The notes: generated from the sequence alone by a model not told the origin. Shown: positions 53,727 to 62,601, numbered from the stretch's first letter. The stretch: DNA of 64,000 nucleotides from an uncultured Lachnospiraceae bacterium (GCA_910578475.1 CAJTRK010000016.1:8109-72108); one strand, 5' to 3'. Program-made: numbers and translations.

Positions 53727-55715
53727 ATGAATGATAGAAAAATATCAATGATACAAAGCAGAAGTTGGGTATTATATTTTTTGTTTCTGCTAATGATGAT
53801 ATTGGTTATATCCAATAAAAAAAACTTACATGTTGATGAAATATTGACGTATGGACTGGCTAATTATGAAGATGGCTGGATGAATCCGTCGGGGGGGGTA
53901 TACAACCCGGCTGAAAGTGCGTTTACGGAGTATGTAACCGTACATGAGGATTCCAGGTTTGATTATAACCATGTCTGGAAAAATCAATCGAAAGATGTTC
54001 ATCCGCCATTATACTATGTACTGGTGCATACGATTTGTTCTTTGTTTCCCGACAGATTCAGCATATGGTATACGGGAATTATCAATATTATATTTGCGCT
54101 TCTGACATTGTATGTGATACGCGGTCTGGTATATGAGCTGGTACAAAGTAATGAAGCCGTCACCCTGGCTTCCGTCATCTTTGTTTTTTCGGCGGGTATT
54201 CTTTCTTCGGTTACTTTTTTAAGAATGTATGTTATGACAATGTTTGAGGTTGCGCTCGTAACGCTGATATTTGTGCGGGCGGCAGCAAAAGGGCATACAT
54301 GGAAGTTTTATATTCAGGTAATTATGATATCGGTGGCAGGCGCATTGACGCATTATTATTTTATCGTCTACTTATTTTTTATATGCCTGTTTTGGGGCGT
54401 GCATTTATTAATCGGGCGGCGATTCAGGGATGCAGGACTGTTTATGATATCCATGATATTGTCAGGGGGATTGTCCATAGCTGTTTTTCCCGGTATGATT
54501 AAACATATGTTTTTGAAAGAAGGTTATCGCGGGCAGGAATCTATCGAAAACCTGACGCGGTTTTCCATAACGGAATATGGAAGCAGACTGCGGGAATTTT
54601 ATTCTTTTCTGAATGAATCATTATTGGGAAATGTTTTTACTTATATTGTTGTGGCTTTTTTGTTTTTGCTGATTTGGTGTCTGGTAAACAGAAAAAACAG
54701 GAAAGAAATACTAGCGATGGCTTTATCGGCCTGCAGACCTGATAAAATATCCTGGGGGCTGGCGGTATTACCAGGTTTATGTTATTTTTTCCTGGTTTCG
54801 AAAATGGCCGTATATACTACGAGCCGGTATCTCTTTCCTGTGTATGCGGTCATCATAGCAGCATTTGCCGCTTTCATTTTTAGTATCAGTAACAGAATCA
54901 TAAGAAGCAGCAGGCGCTATCTTTTTTTATGCGTGATTGCGTCGCTGATAACAGTAAATGGATGGAAAGTCTGCAGTTGGCAGTTTTTATACTTGGATTC
55001 AGCGGCTTTATTGGAAAAAGCAGATAAGTATCGTGAAGTAAATAACTTATATATTTATGATGATAGCTGGAAAATATTTTCATCCTTTTATGAAATTTCA
55101 AAATATAAAAGCGTTTGCTTCCGGAGTCAGGATAATGTAGAGGGCAATGGAGATATTCCATATAAAAGTGATTTGGATTTGGTTCTCAGCATTACCAATT
55201 CCTGTAACGGAGAATTAATTTTAAACCAGATACTGACAACGTATCCGTTTTTGGACAGTTATGAAGAAATTGGCGGTTACGGGTATTCGACTTCGTGGCA
55301 TTTGTATGGACGGAATTTTAATAGTCTTCAATATCGTATCTATGATGATAATCATGGAAAATTAATTGGATGTGAAGATATTTCCGGGGATGGGAATATT
55401 CATATGACCATGCAGGATGAGCTGGTAAGAGGTGTATTTCATAAGGATACCGGGTATGGAACACTATGGATTGACAATCGTGTTTTCGACATAGAAAGAG
55501 GAGAGATTGCTGCAGGAAGTAATATCAGGCTGTGGGATTATAACGGAACAGACGCACAGCTATGGAAAATGGAAGAAAATGAAGATGGTTCCTGTACTTT
55601 TTTATCGTATCATGAAGATTTTGCGATAACAAAGGGCCCGGAAGGAAACATTTATCTGGATAAACTGTCTCCCGACAGGGAGGGGCAGAAATGGTGGCTG
55701 GAAATAGAAAAATGA
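53727..55715 (+). CDS. GT39-like membrane glycosyltransferase with C-terminal ricin-like lectin domain, G8 tract (ON)
   Basis: 662 residues. Signal-anchor segment, then NLHVDEILTYGLANYEDGWM with the Asp-Glu pair of GT39/ArnT enzymes, around ten membrane segments, and a C-terminal soluble part. Residues ~560-660 carry ricin-type repeats (IRLWDYNGTDAQLWKMEENE and REGQKWWLEI; QxW motifs), predicted outside. Eight Gs at 53891-53898 encode NPSGGVYN in the first outer loop, in frame now. A polyprenyl-phosphate sugar donor is expected. The lectin tail may hold the acceptor glycan. Confidence 0.82.
   Translation: MNDRKISMIQSRSWVLYFLFLLMMILVISNKKNLHVDEILTYGLANYEDGWMNPSGGVYNPAESAFTEYVTVHEDSRFDYNHVWKNQSKDVHPPLYYVLVHTICSLFPDRFSIWYTGIINIIFALLTLYVIRGLVYELVQSNEAVTLASVIFVFSAGILSSVTFLRMYVMTMFEVALVTLIFVRAAAKGHTWKFYIQVIMISVAGALTHYYFIVYLFFICLFWGVHLLIGRRFRDAGLFMISMILSGGLSIAVFPGMIKHMFLKEGYRGQESIENLTRFSITEYGSRLREFYSFLNESLLGNVFTYIVVAFLFLLIWCLVNRKNRKEILAMALSACRPDKISWGLAVLPGLCYFFLVSKMAVYTTSRYLFPVYAVIIAAFAAFIFSISNRIIRSSRRYLFLCVIASLITVNGWKVCSWQFLYLDSAALLEKADKYREVNNLYIYDDSWKIFSSFYEISKYKSVCFRSQDNVEGNGDIPYKSDLDLVLSITNSCNGELILNQILTTYPFLDSYEEIGGYGYSTSWHLYGRNFNSLQYRIYDDNHGKLIGCEDISGDGNIHMTMQDELVRGVFHKDTGYGTLWIDNRVFDIERGEIAAGSNIRLWDYNGTDAQLWKMEENEDGSCTFLSYHEDFAITKGPEGNIYLDKLSPDREGQKWWLEIEK
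53891..53898 (+). repeat. Poly-G tract 10 (G8, ON)
   Basis: Eight Gs around codon 56-58, followed by TATAC; open with eight. Confidence 0.95.
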
Positions 55716-55768
55716 GGTGATGTGAGAGAATAAACCCACCCACAAAAATATAACAGAAACAATAAGTG

Positions 55769-55807
55769 AACAGTTGTCTATTTACAATAATAGACAGCTG
55801 TTTTTGT
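55769..55807 (+). terminator. Rho-independent terminator ending the glycan locus
   Basis: 14-bp stem AACAGTTGTCTATT/AATAGACAGCTGTT (one G-U) then TTTTTGTT. It closes the plus-strand locus. Confidence 0.85.
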
Positions 55808-55930
55808 TATAAATTGAAAAAATAACGTGATTTTAGAAGGAAAAAAAGACACTAAAAAGTAGAATAAGCAAAAATAGACAAAAATCAGGTAAAAATAGCA
55901 ATGATAGAGAAAGAAAAAATGAAGAATAAA

Positions 55931-55939
55931 TGATATAAT
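55931..55939 (+). promoter_or_regulatory. Extended -10 promoter
   Basis: TGA followed by TATAAT (55934-55939), 70 bases before the next gene; no good -35. The rest of the 55716-56008 gap is AT-rich spacer plus the terminator. Confidence 0.5.
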
Positions 55940-56008
55940 TTAAAATAGACTCGGCATAAGTTTATATAATTTTCAAATTTTTAGAAAGGAAGAAAGGAGT
56001 GATGCGCA

Positions 56009-57340
56009 TTGAGTAGAAACAATAGAGCGCATCACAGCGAGAATAGAAGAACTGACGTTCTGCAATTTGAGAAAGAAAAGAGAAAAAGAAGGACGTCTGC
56101 ACATTCGAAAAATCGAATAATACAAAAACAAAACCGGGCGACCACATGTGTGTCAGATGAACAAAACGAGAAGAAAAAAATCAAAATCGTGGTTATTGCA
56201 GGAATCATTTTTTCTACAATTTTTGTTACGGCTCTTTTTGAATTTGTTTTTTTTAATTATGTCGGGTTTATCAATGGAATTGGCAGCTTCGTGAGTCTGA
56301 CGGGGCTGGTTGTGAGTGTAAGCGTTGATGCGGAAAAGCCTGTTTTTTATGATGAAACGGATTTTTTCAGGAGAGTAATCGACGGGATAATATGGTTAAA
56401 AGATGTATGGCGTAGTAAACCGGTATTTACATTTCTTTTGGTTACGCTGGTAGTTATTAATGTATCAGCGTTAATGGGCAAATATGCAGTTTGCTCCAGA
56501 CTTGTGTATGCGGCGGATAAAGGAATGACGGCTTTCCTGAACTACGAAGAAAAAACTTATAAAAAATCTGCTGACAATCAGGGGGCATTGGGCATTACGG
56601 TATTTGTCTTCCAGACTGAGGGTGAAGAAAAGGTGAATAATGATATGGAAAGTCTGGCGGCAGAAGATTCACCATATATATTCTCCGAAGAAGAGATAAT
56701 CGGACAGTTTGGCAAGGAGAATTATCTGGCGGTAAAAAACATTATCGTAACAAAGGATGACAGAAACCGGGAAATGAATTTATCCACAAGCGACTATAAT
56801 GATATTTTCCATCTGGAGGGTGAGTTCAGAATAGAAGACTGGAATGACCAGGAAACGATTGATGCGATTATCCTCCAGGAGGTACAGGATGAAATCAGGC
56901 TGAAAAAAGAAAATAAATTTGATGAAGAAGCGCCGGGCAGCCTTCGGTCTGATGTGAATGCAGCAAGTGAAAAAGAGAAAAAAGAGCATACTTTTTCTGA
57001 AAGGACTGAAATTATGGGAACAAGGGCGGGGGCATATGGCTTGTATCCCAAGAGCTCTCTTGCCAAGCTTGTGTCAAATGATAATCAGGCGCTGGCGCTG
57101 TCTCTCGTGCTTATCGGCGGTAAAAAACAGACGGAAATGTACTATTATGGAGAGTCCATCATATGGGGACGGGAATATCTCAGTTTTGCGGATGTCTCGG
57201 CAGGCTCGGTAAAAGAAAAACTGAACTGGATTGCAGAACGTTATAAAGATATCATGTCTATCTGCTCCGAATCAGATATAGAGTATATGTATGCTGACAG
57301 GCTGATGAAAGCATATCAGCATGCGGCAAACGAGTTTTAG
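56009..57340 (+). CDS. Membrane protein of unknown function
   Basis: 443 residues. Very basic N-terminus (~60 residues, KRKRRTSAHSKN), two to three membrane segments (IVVIAGIIFSTIFVTALFEF at ~60 and FTFLLVTLVVINVSALMG at ~150), then a long soluble acidic part. No known domain seen. TTG start with AAAGGAG 9 bases before. It is followed after 17 bases by a winged-helix gene, probably co-transcribed. Confidence 0.7.
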   Translation: MSRNNRAHHSENRRTDVLQFEKEKRKRRTSAHSKNRIIQKQNRATTCVSDEQNEKKKIKIVVIAGIIFSTIFVTALFEFVFFNYVGFINGIGSFVSLTGLVVSVSVDAEKPVFYDETDFFRRVIDGIIWLKDVWRSKPVFTFLLVTLVVINVSALMGKYAVCSRLVYAADKGMTAFLNYEEKTYKKSADNQGALGITVFVFQTEGEEKVNNDMESLAAEDSPYIFSEEEIIGQFGKENYLAVKNIIVTKDDRNREMNLSTSDYNDIFHLEGEFRIEDWNDQETIDAIILQEVQDEIRLKKENKFDEEAPGSLRSDVNAASEKEKKEHTFSERTEIMGTRAGAYGLYPKSSLAKLVSNDNQALALSLVLIGGKKQTEMYYYGESIIWGREYLSFADVSAGSVKEKLNWIAERYKDIMSICSESDIEYMYADRLMKAYQHAANEF

Positions 57341-57357
57341 GGGAAGGAGGCGTTTTT

Positions 57358-58182
57358 ATGGAAATAAATGATGAACTGGTTGAACAAATTCTCAGACAAT
57401 ACGATGCCTTTATGGAGTCCGGCATTGGGGACGATATAAAGGCGGATGGTGAAAAAAAATTATTTGTACAGGGCTATCTGTGCAATGCCATGCAACAGGA
57501 GAATATGCGGCAAACGGATGATGCCATGATTCGGAATCAGATAATCCAGACCCGCTCCAAATACTGTGAACCTGTTCTGGAACTGCTTGCCATCGAAGGG
57601 GAGCTTTATCATGGGGACCTGGCCGAAAAAATGAACTTATCTCCGAGCGGGCTGAATGCGATTATTAAAAAAATGCAGGAAACAGAAATTCCGATTATCA
57701 ATACAACCCAGATTGGAAAGTATAAAATATATTCGCTGCCTGATAATGTGCGGGATTTTATGTTAAAAAAGAATGGCGGACAGATTTCAGATGAACCGGA
57801 GGAAAAAGAAGTGCCAAAAGCAGTACAGAAGATGTCCGATGCCGCCGGAAAGCCGGATATCTTTTTGCGCTTACAGCATTTTGCGGAGAAGGCGGGCAGG
57901 GACTGGAAAGACAGCCTGAATCTGTTATTCAGGGGAATAGAAGAAGGTATTTCCACAGAAGTCAAGGCGGAGTTTACAGCTTTTTCAGAAGCGCTTGCCG
58001 ATACTTATGAGGAAGAGCCGGAAAGTATGGAGGATTTGAAAAGGCTTTTTCATAACGAAGTTCTGTCATTTCTCATGGAGGATTATCTGAAAAATTATGA
58101 TTTGCGCAAAGAACTGATGCGTTTGAAAAATGCCGGGAAACTGACTTCGGGCGATAAAAGGTTCCTCCGCAGCATATTGTAA
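57358..58182 (+). CDS. Winged-helix DNA-binding protein, unknown regulator
   Basis: 274 residues. Residues ~75-140 (LELLAIEGELYHGDLAEKMN, LSPSGLNAIIKKMQETEIPI, IGKYKIYSLP) form a MarR-like winged helix; the rest is helical. GGAAGGAGG before ATG. It may act with the membrane protein upstream as sensor and regulator (inference). Confidence 0.72.
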   Translation: MEINDELVEQILRQYDAFMESGIGDDIKADGEKKLFVQGYLCNAMQQENMRQTDDAMIRNQIIQTRSKYCEPVLELLAIEGELYHGDLAEKMNLSPSGLNAIIKKMQETEIPIINTTQIGKYKIYSLPDNVRDFMLKKNGGQISDEPEEKEVPKAVQKMSDAAGKPDIFLRLQHFAEKAGRDWKDSLNLLFRGIEEGISTEVKAEFTAFSEALADTYEEEPESMEDLKRLFHNEVLSFLMEDYLKNYDLRKELMRLKNAGKLTSGDKRFLRSIL

Positions 58183-58189
58183 TTTCAGA

Positions 58190-58226
58190 AAAACAGGGCA
58201 GTCTTTATGAAGGCGCCCTGTTTTTA
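58190..58226 (+). terminator. Rho-independent terminator
   Basis: AAAACAGGGC/GCCCTGTTTT stem with T-run, after the winged-helix gene. Confidence 0.85.
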
Positions 58227-58260
58227 TCTGTTATAATCAATCTGAATAAAACCGCATATC

Positions 58261-59250
58261 TTATACAACGCACATAAGTCCATACATTATTACACATATA
58301 AAGAAACTGATGATGCTTGCTTTATTTGTTTTATAGTTTGTATTTGCGGGATTCCATTTCTTGATTTTACTATTTTCAAATAAAAACCCTATTGTTGCAC
58401 TCGCTATACCCAAAATCAACAATCCGCATATTTTTATTGCAGTCAGTGTATTATTCTCAATTCCTTTTGTTTCAAATACGATACCGGTTATTCCGATTCC
58501 CATACATAATATCAAGGTGTAGACTGCAGTTACTGGAATGCTGCGTCTGGCGCGTTTCCTGTCATCTTCCCTGCGATAAATTTTATCTGTCATTTTGTAG
58601 TTGCTCAATTCTATGCCTGTGATAAAACTCAGTATATATACAACAATCAGAATGCCATTGAACCATTGCATTTTCAAATTTGCTCCATTTATCACACAAA
58701 GCAGAAAAATATATACAGTAGACAAGATTCCAATATGCAAATCAATCTGTGCCAGCAGTTTCTTCACTTCGTCAATATTATACGCTGTCCTGTTATCAAA
58801 CCCTGCAATCCCATGAAAAGAATCATTTTTTATTGCATTGGAAAAATAAATATGCAGGAATAGTTGTATTGGGATACATAGAATAAACATACAGATAAAT
58901 ATCCCAATGCTGAAAATTTCCGTTAATGCACTGTGAATGATATATGCCAATATACATAAAACAGATATTCCTATAAAAACCCATGGCATTTTTCCTATTG
59001 AAATTTCCCCTTGCGTTGATGATTTTTCCCTGTCCCCATTCCCTAGCAACGTATCAACATCAACTTCAAATAACTGCGCTAACTTGATTAGATTGTCAGA
59101 GCTTGGTCTGGAAGTATTGGCTTCCCATTTGGTTACAGCCTGACGGCTGACTTCCAGATATTCAGAAACTTTTTCCTGTGACAGTCCTTTCTTTTTGCGA
59201 TAGTACATAAGATTTTCTGGGAATTGATTTTCATTCATATTTATAACCAT
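58261..59250 (-). CDS. XRE family regulator with membrane C-terminus
   Basis: About 325-329 residues. N-terminal HTH (YYRKKKGLSQEKVSEYLEVS, RQAVTKWEANTSRP) to residue ~70, then about six membrane segments (WVFIGISVLCILAYIIHSAL onward). This layout is common in Clostridia; the membrane part may sense stress or antibiotics. Two in-frame ATGs at 59250 and 59238 share one AAAGG ribosome site. Confidence 0.85.
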   Translation of the reverse strand: MVINMNENQFPENLMYYRKKKGLSQEKVSEYLEVSRQAVTKWEANTSRPSSDNLIKLAQLFEVDVDTLLGNGDREKSSTQGEISIGKMPWVFIGISVLCILAYIIHSALTEIFSIGIFICMFILCIPIQLFLHIYFSNAIKNDSFHGIAGFDNRTAYNIDEVKKLLAQIDLHIGILSTVYIFLLCVINGANLKMQWFNGILIVVYILSFITGIELSNYKMTDKIYRREDDRKRARRSIPVTAVYTLILCMGIGITGIVFETKGIENNTLTAIKICGLLILGIASATIGFLFENSKIKKWNPANTNYKTNKASIISFFICVIMYGLMCVV

Positions 59251-59505
59251 GCCTTTCCATAGCCTGTGAATTTGGACCGCTGTCTGATTTTGATAGTAAT
59301 AATATACCGATTTATCCGGTTGCACGCTACCAACTATATGGCAACTATTCGTTGCAACTACTGTTTTTTCTGCTATTCGCCCGATTTTTCGGTTTAAGAA
59401 TTGTTCAATGGCACTATTTTACCATAAATACAAACGCACTTCTACACACGTTTCCGCGTTGCCCCTTGCCATATGACAAAGAAAAATTGTCAGAGGCACA
59501 TTGAC
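59251..59505. other. Intergenic region between divergent genes
   Basis: Most of the 336-base gap between the minus-strand XRE gene and the plus-strand Fur-family gene. No gene is seen. It must carry the promoter of the XRE gene, but no clear boxes stand out. Confidence 0.4.
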
Positions 59506-59534
59506 TTGACAATCTTTTTTCCATTTATTAGAAT
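59506..59534 (+). promoter_or_regulatory. Sigma-A promoter of the Fur-family gene
   Basis: TTGACA (59506-59511), 17 bases, TAGAAT (59529-59534). Confidence 0.8.
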
Positions 59535-59547
59535 AAATAAAAATAAT

Positions 59548-59562
59548 TTAGAATGATTCTAA
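59548..59562. promoter_or_regulatory. Fur/PerR-type operator
   Basis: Perfect 7-1-7 palindrome TTAGAAT-G-ATTCTAA just after the -10 box. It differs by one base per arm from the PerR box TTATAAT-N-ATTATAA. Autorepression of the gene downstream is likely. Confidence 0.78.
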
Positions 59563-59586
59563 TTCTATTTTTTAAGGAAAACGCGT

Positions 59587-59973
59587 ATGACAAAATATGA
59601 GGTAGAAATATACAATATTATTACGAAGTCTATGGAACATCTGACAGTTGAACAGATATATACGGAACTTCAAAAAAAGTATCCTAAAGTGGTTATGGCG
59701 ACAGTCTATAACAACGTGAATAAATTGTGGAAAGCATGTTTGATTCGTAAAATAGCTGTTGAAAACATGCCGGACAGATATGACAGGGTAGTGAAACACG
59801 ACCATCTGATTTGCCAGATGTGCGGCAGACTGACGGATATCTCGTTTCAGGACCTGACGGCTTCTTTGCGCGAACAGATGCAGGGAGAATTTCTCTCTTA
59901 TGACCTGAAAGTCTTTTACATCTGCCCGGAATGCCGGAAACAGCAGGATAAATCAGCAAACGGGGAATCCTGA
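59587..59973 (+). CDS. Fur family regulator, probably PerR-like
   Basis: 128 residues. Winged helix with LTVEQIYTELQKKYPKVVMA and TVYNNVNKLW; metal region VKHDHLICQMCGRLTDI and YICPECRK supply the two CxxC pairs of the structural zinc. PerR senses peroxide through Fe; Fur senses iron; the operator favours PerR but does not settle it. No strong ribosome site (AAGGAAAACGCGT). Confidence 0.87.
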   Translation: MTKYEVEIYNIITKSMEHLTVEQIYTELQKKYPKVVMATVYNNVNKLWKACLIRKIAVENMPDRYDRVVKHDHLICQMCGRLTDISFQDLTASLREQMQGEFLSYDLKVFYICPECRKQQDKSANGES

Positions 59974-60027
59974 GAACAAGAACGAAGATGTTATCATGAA
60001 AGCAGGAACGGTGCGTTCCGGAAAGGT

Positions 60028-61461
60028 ATGGGAATTATCATGAAATCAAAAAATAAAAATTTATTATTGTCGATGTCAGAGCTTGCGGAGGCGGATTATG
60101 GAAAAAAATCCGTCGAGCTCGAGCAGATGTATCGCCGGCTGCTCCAGGGAAGAACCCAATTTGAAGAGGTGATGGCGAATATTTTGGATTCTCTGATGCA
60201 GATAAGCTCATTGGACCTTTCCATGAACCATTATTCCGAAATACTGCAGAAAGTATCGGACAGCGTTTCGGACGCCGCAGATTTGATTCATTCGGCTTCG
60301 AGTAAGGCGGATTCCATATCCAGGACGGTATCTTCACAACATGAGGAGCTGACCAATACGATTATTGAAATTTCGGAGGAGTCGAATGCGGTTTACCAGC
60401 GCATCGATGAAGGGCAGCAGGAACTGACCGCTACGAAAGGGCTGTCCGACAGTACGATTGACGTATCGAAAGAAATGCAGCAGGACATGAACCGGCTCTC
60501 CGAGATTATTAATCAGATGAATACGGTAATCGCCGGTATTAATTCTATTTCGTCACAGACAAACCTCCTCGCGCTGAACGCCTCCATAGAGGCGGCAAGA
60601 GCAGGAGAGGCCGGGAGGGGATTTGCGGTAGTCGCGGATGAGATTCGAAATCTGGCCGACGAAACACAAAAACTGACTGCGAGCATGGGGCGTCTTGTGT
60701 CTGATATACTCAATGCGTCCGCCAAGAGCGTGGAGAGCGTGGATAACACCATAGGGTCTTTAGAGACAGTTACACAGAAAATCAGCCATGTGTGGGAGTT
60801 AAATGAAGATAATCGAAAGCATTTAGAGAAAATTACCAATAATATTTCATCCCTGGCAAGCCTCAGCGAGGAAATCAGCAGCACCATCATGGAACTGGAA
60901 TCGCTTTCTTCGGATATCAACCACCAGTGCGGCGTGCTGCAGGAAGATACGGTGCGCATGCGCGAGCATGGCAAAAATATTGATAATGTTGCCAAACCGT
61001 TGGGGACGATTGAAGCGACGCTGGACGAATCCGTTAAAGTCATGGGCATGATGGCGAAGGATGCTTTTTACAAGCTGGAGGAACATAATTTTGCCGGGTA
61101 TATCGATAAGGCAATTGTTGCGCATAAGAACTGGTTAGGAAATCTGGAGCGGATTGTGAAATCACGAACGATTCTGCCGTTGCAGGTCAATGACAGGAAA
61201 TGCGGATTCGGTCATTTTTATTATGCGATGGAGCCCGCCGATTCGGAGGCTTTAAAACTTTGGAAGGAGCTTGGGGAAAAGCATAAGAAATTTCATAACT
61301 ACGGCAAACAGGCAATCGATGCTCTGTTTGAAGGAAATTATGACAAGGCGGAGAATATCTGCCAGGAAGCGGGGCTGTACTCCGGGACTCTTATCAGCGA
61401 CCTTGTACATATTAAAGATTTGATTATGAAATCATCCGATTCAGGCGTTTCAAACGAATAG
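60028..61461 (+). CDS. Soluble methyl-accepting chemotaxis protein with CZB zinc-binding tail
   Basis: About 473-477 residues, no membrane segment. Signalling core near residues 165-215: INSISSQTNLLALNASIEAA, RAGEAGRGFAVVADEIRNLA. Residues ~350-460 carry a CZB-like zinc site: FAGYIDKAIVAHKNWL, KCGFGHFYY and KKFHNYG. CZB receptors sense zinc or oxidants such as hypochlorite. It would signal to CheA in the cytoplasm. It follows the PerR-like gene, which fits an oxidant theme. Two in-frame ATGs (60028, 60040). Confidence 0.88.
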   Translation: MGIIMKSKNKNLLLSMSELAEADYGKKSVELEQMYRRLLQGRTQFEEVMANILDSLMQISSLDLSMNHYSEILQKVSDSVSDAADLIHSASSKADSISRTVSSQHEELTNTIIEISEESNAVYQRIDEGQQELTATKGLSDSTIDVSKEMQQDMNRLSEIINQMNTVIAGINSISSQTNLLALNASIEAARAGEAGRGFAVVADEIRNLADETQKLTASMGRLVSDILNASAKSVESVDNTIGSLETVTQKISHVWELNEDNRKHLEKITNNISSLASLSEEISSTIMELESLSSDINHQCGVLQEDTVRMREHGKNIDNVAKPLGTIEATLDESVKVMGMMAKDAFYKLEEHNFAGYIDKAIVAHKNWLGNLERIVKSRTILPLQVNDRKCGFGHFYYAMEPADSEALKLWKELGEKHKKFHNYGKQAIDALFEGNYDKAENICQEAGLYSGTLISDLVHIKDLIMKSSDSGVSNE

Positions 61462-61591
61462 ACCAATTTGGATTGCAAGCTTTGCTGCGGGAGTGTTGAC
61501 TTTCGGAAAATAGGGCAACTTTTATTAAGACACCCGTGCTGCTCATTTGCTATAATGAACCAGAACAGAAAATCAGAAATGGAGGCTTATC

Positions 61592-62014
61592 ATGAGCAGT
61601 ATTGCGGTGACGGAAAAAATCCTGTCCTATGTGGAAGAACATCTGGACAGTGCACTTACTTTAGAAGAAACGGCCAAAGCGCTGCATTATTCAAAATTTT
61701 ACATTGCGAGGGTTTTTAAAGAACATACAGGTATCACATTGCATCAGTATATCCGAGGAAGGCGTCTGAGTGAAGCTGCTGGAAAGCTGGTAAAAAGCAG
61801 GAAGCCTGTGATTGAGATTGCTCTCGAAGCGGGATATGGTTCCCAACAGGCGTTTATGCAGGCATTTCATCAAGAGTATGAATGTACGCCGCAGGAATAT
61901 CGAAAGAAGGGACTCTTTGCGCCTAAGCAGAACAGAATTGTTTTGCAGGAAGAAAACGGAAACAGGTTCATGAGGTGCTTTACACACTTATCGGGAGGTG
62001 AAATGGCAGCATGA
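61592..62014 (+). CDS. AraC family regulator, single-domain
   Basis: 140 residues. Only the DNA-binding domain: SALTLEETAKALHYSKFYIA, RVFKEHTGITLHQYIRGRRL and IALEAGYGSQQAFMQAFHQE. A ~40-residue tail follows. GGAGGCTTATC before ATG. Its stop overlaps the ClpP start by 4 bases. Confidence 0.85.
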   Translation: MSSIAVTEKILSYVEEHLDSALTLEETAKALHYSKFYIARVFKEHTGITLHQYIRGRRLSEAAGKLVKSRKPVIEIALEAGYGSQQAFMQAFHQEYECTPQEYRKKGLFAPKQNRIVLQEENGNRFMRCFTHLSGGEMAA

Positions 62015-62601
62015 GTCTTGTACCATATGTCGTTGAACAGACGAGCAGGGGAGAGCGGAGTTATGATATTTTTTCGAGGCTTCTTTCTGACAGGATTATT
62101 TTCCTGGGAGAAGAGGTCAGCGATAAATCGGCAGAACTGATTATTGCGCAGCTGCTATTTCTGGAATCGCAGGAACCGGAAAAAGATATCAATTTTTATA
62201 TCAACAGTCCCGGTGGTTCCATATCGGCAGGACTCGCCATTTACGATACGATGCGGTTCATTAAATGCGATGTTTCCACCGTATGCCTCGGCATGGCGGC
62301 CAGTTTCGGAGCTTTTCTTCTGGCAGGAGGGACGAAGGGAAAACGTTTGGCGCTTCCCAATGCGGAAATCATGATACATCAGCCGGCTATCGGCGGCGGG
62401 GTGAAAGGACAGGCATCCGATATCAAAATCATTTCCGACCACATTTTGAGAAGCAAAAGAAGGCTCAACGCAATACTGGCTGAAAATACCGGAAAAACAG
62501 TGGAAGAGATAGAAGCGGCAACGGAGCGGGATAATTACCTGTCAGCCAGTGAGGCGTTGGAATTTGGCCTGATAGATAAGATAATTGAAAATCACACTTA
62601 A
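62011..62601 (+). CDS. clpP: ClpP family protease subunit
   Basis: 196 residues, full length. Triad Ser98 in GMAASFGAFLL, His123 in MIHQP, Asp174 in ERDNYLSASEA; INSPGGSISAGLAIYDTM is typical. ClpP rings degrade proteins with Clp ATPases. It sits apart from clpX or tig and is coupled to an AraC gene, so it is probably an extra, specialised copy. Confidence 0.9.
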   Translation: MSLVPYVVEQTSRGERSYDIFSRLLSDRIIFLGEEVSDKSAELIIAQLLFLESQEPEKDINFYINSPGGSISAGLAIYDTMRFIKCDVSTVCLGMAASFGAFLLAGGTKGKRLALPNAEIMIHQPAIGGGVKGQASDIKIISDHILRSKRRLNAILAENTGKTVEEIEAATERDNYLSASEALEFGLIDKIIENHT

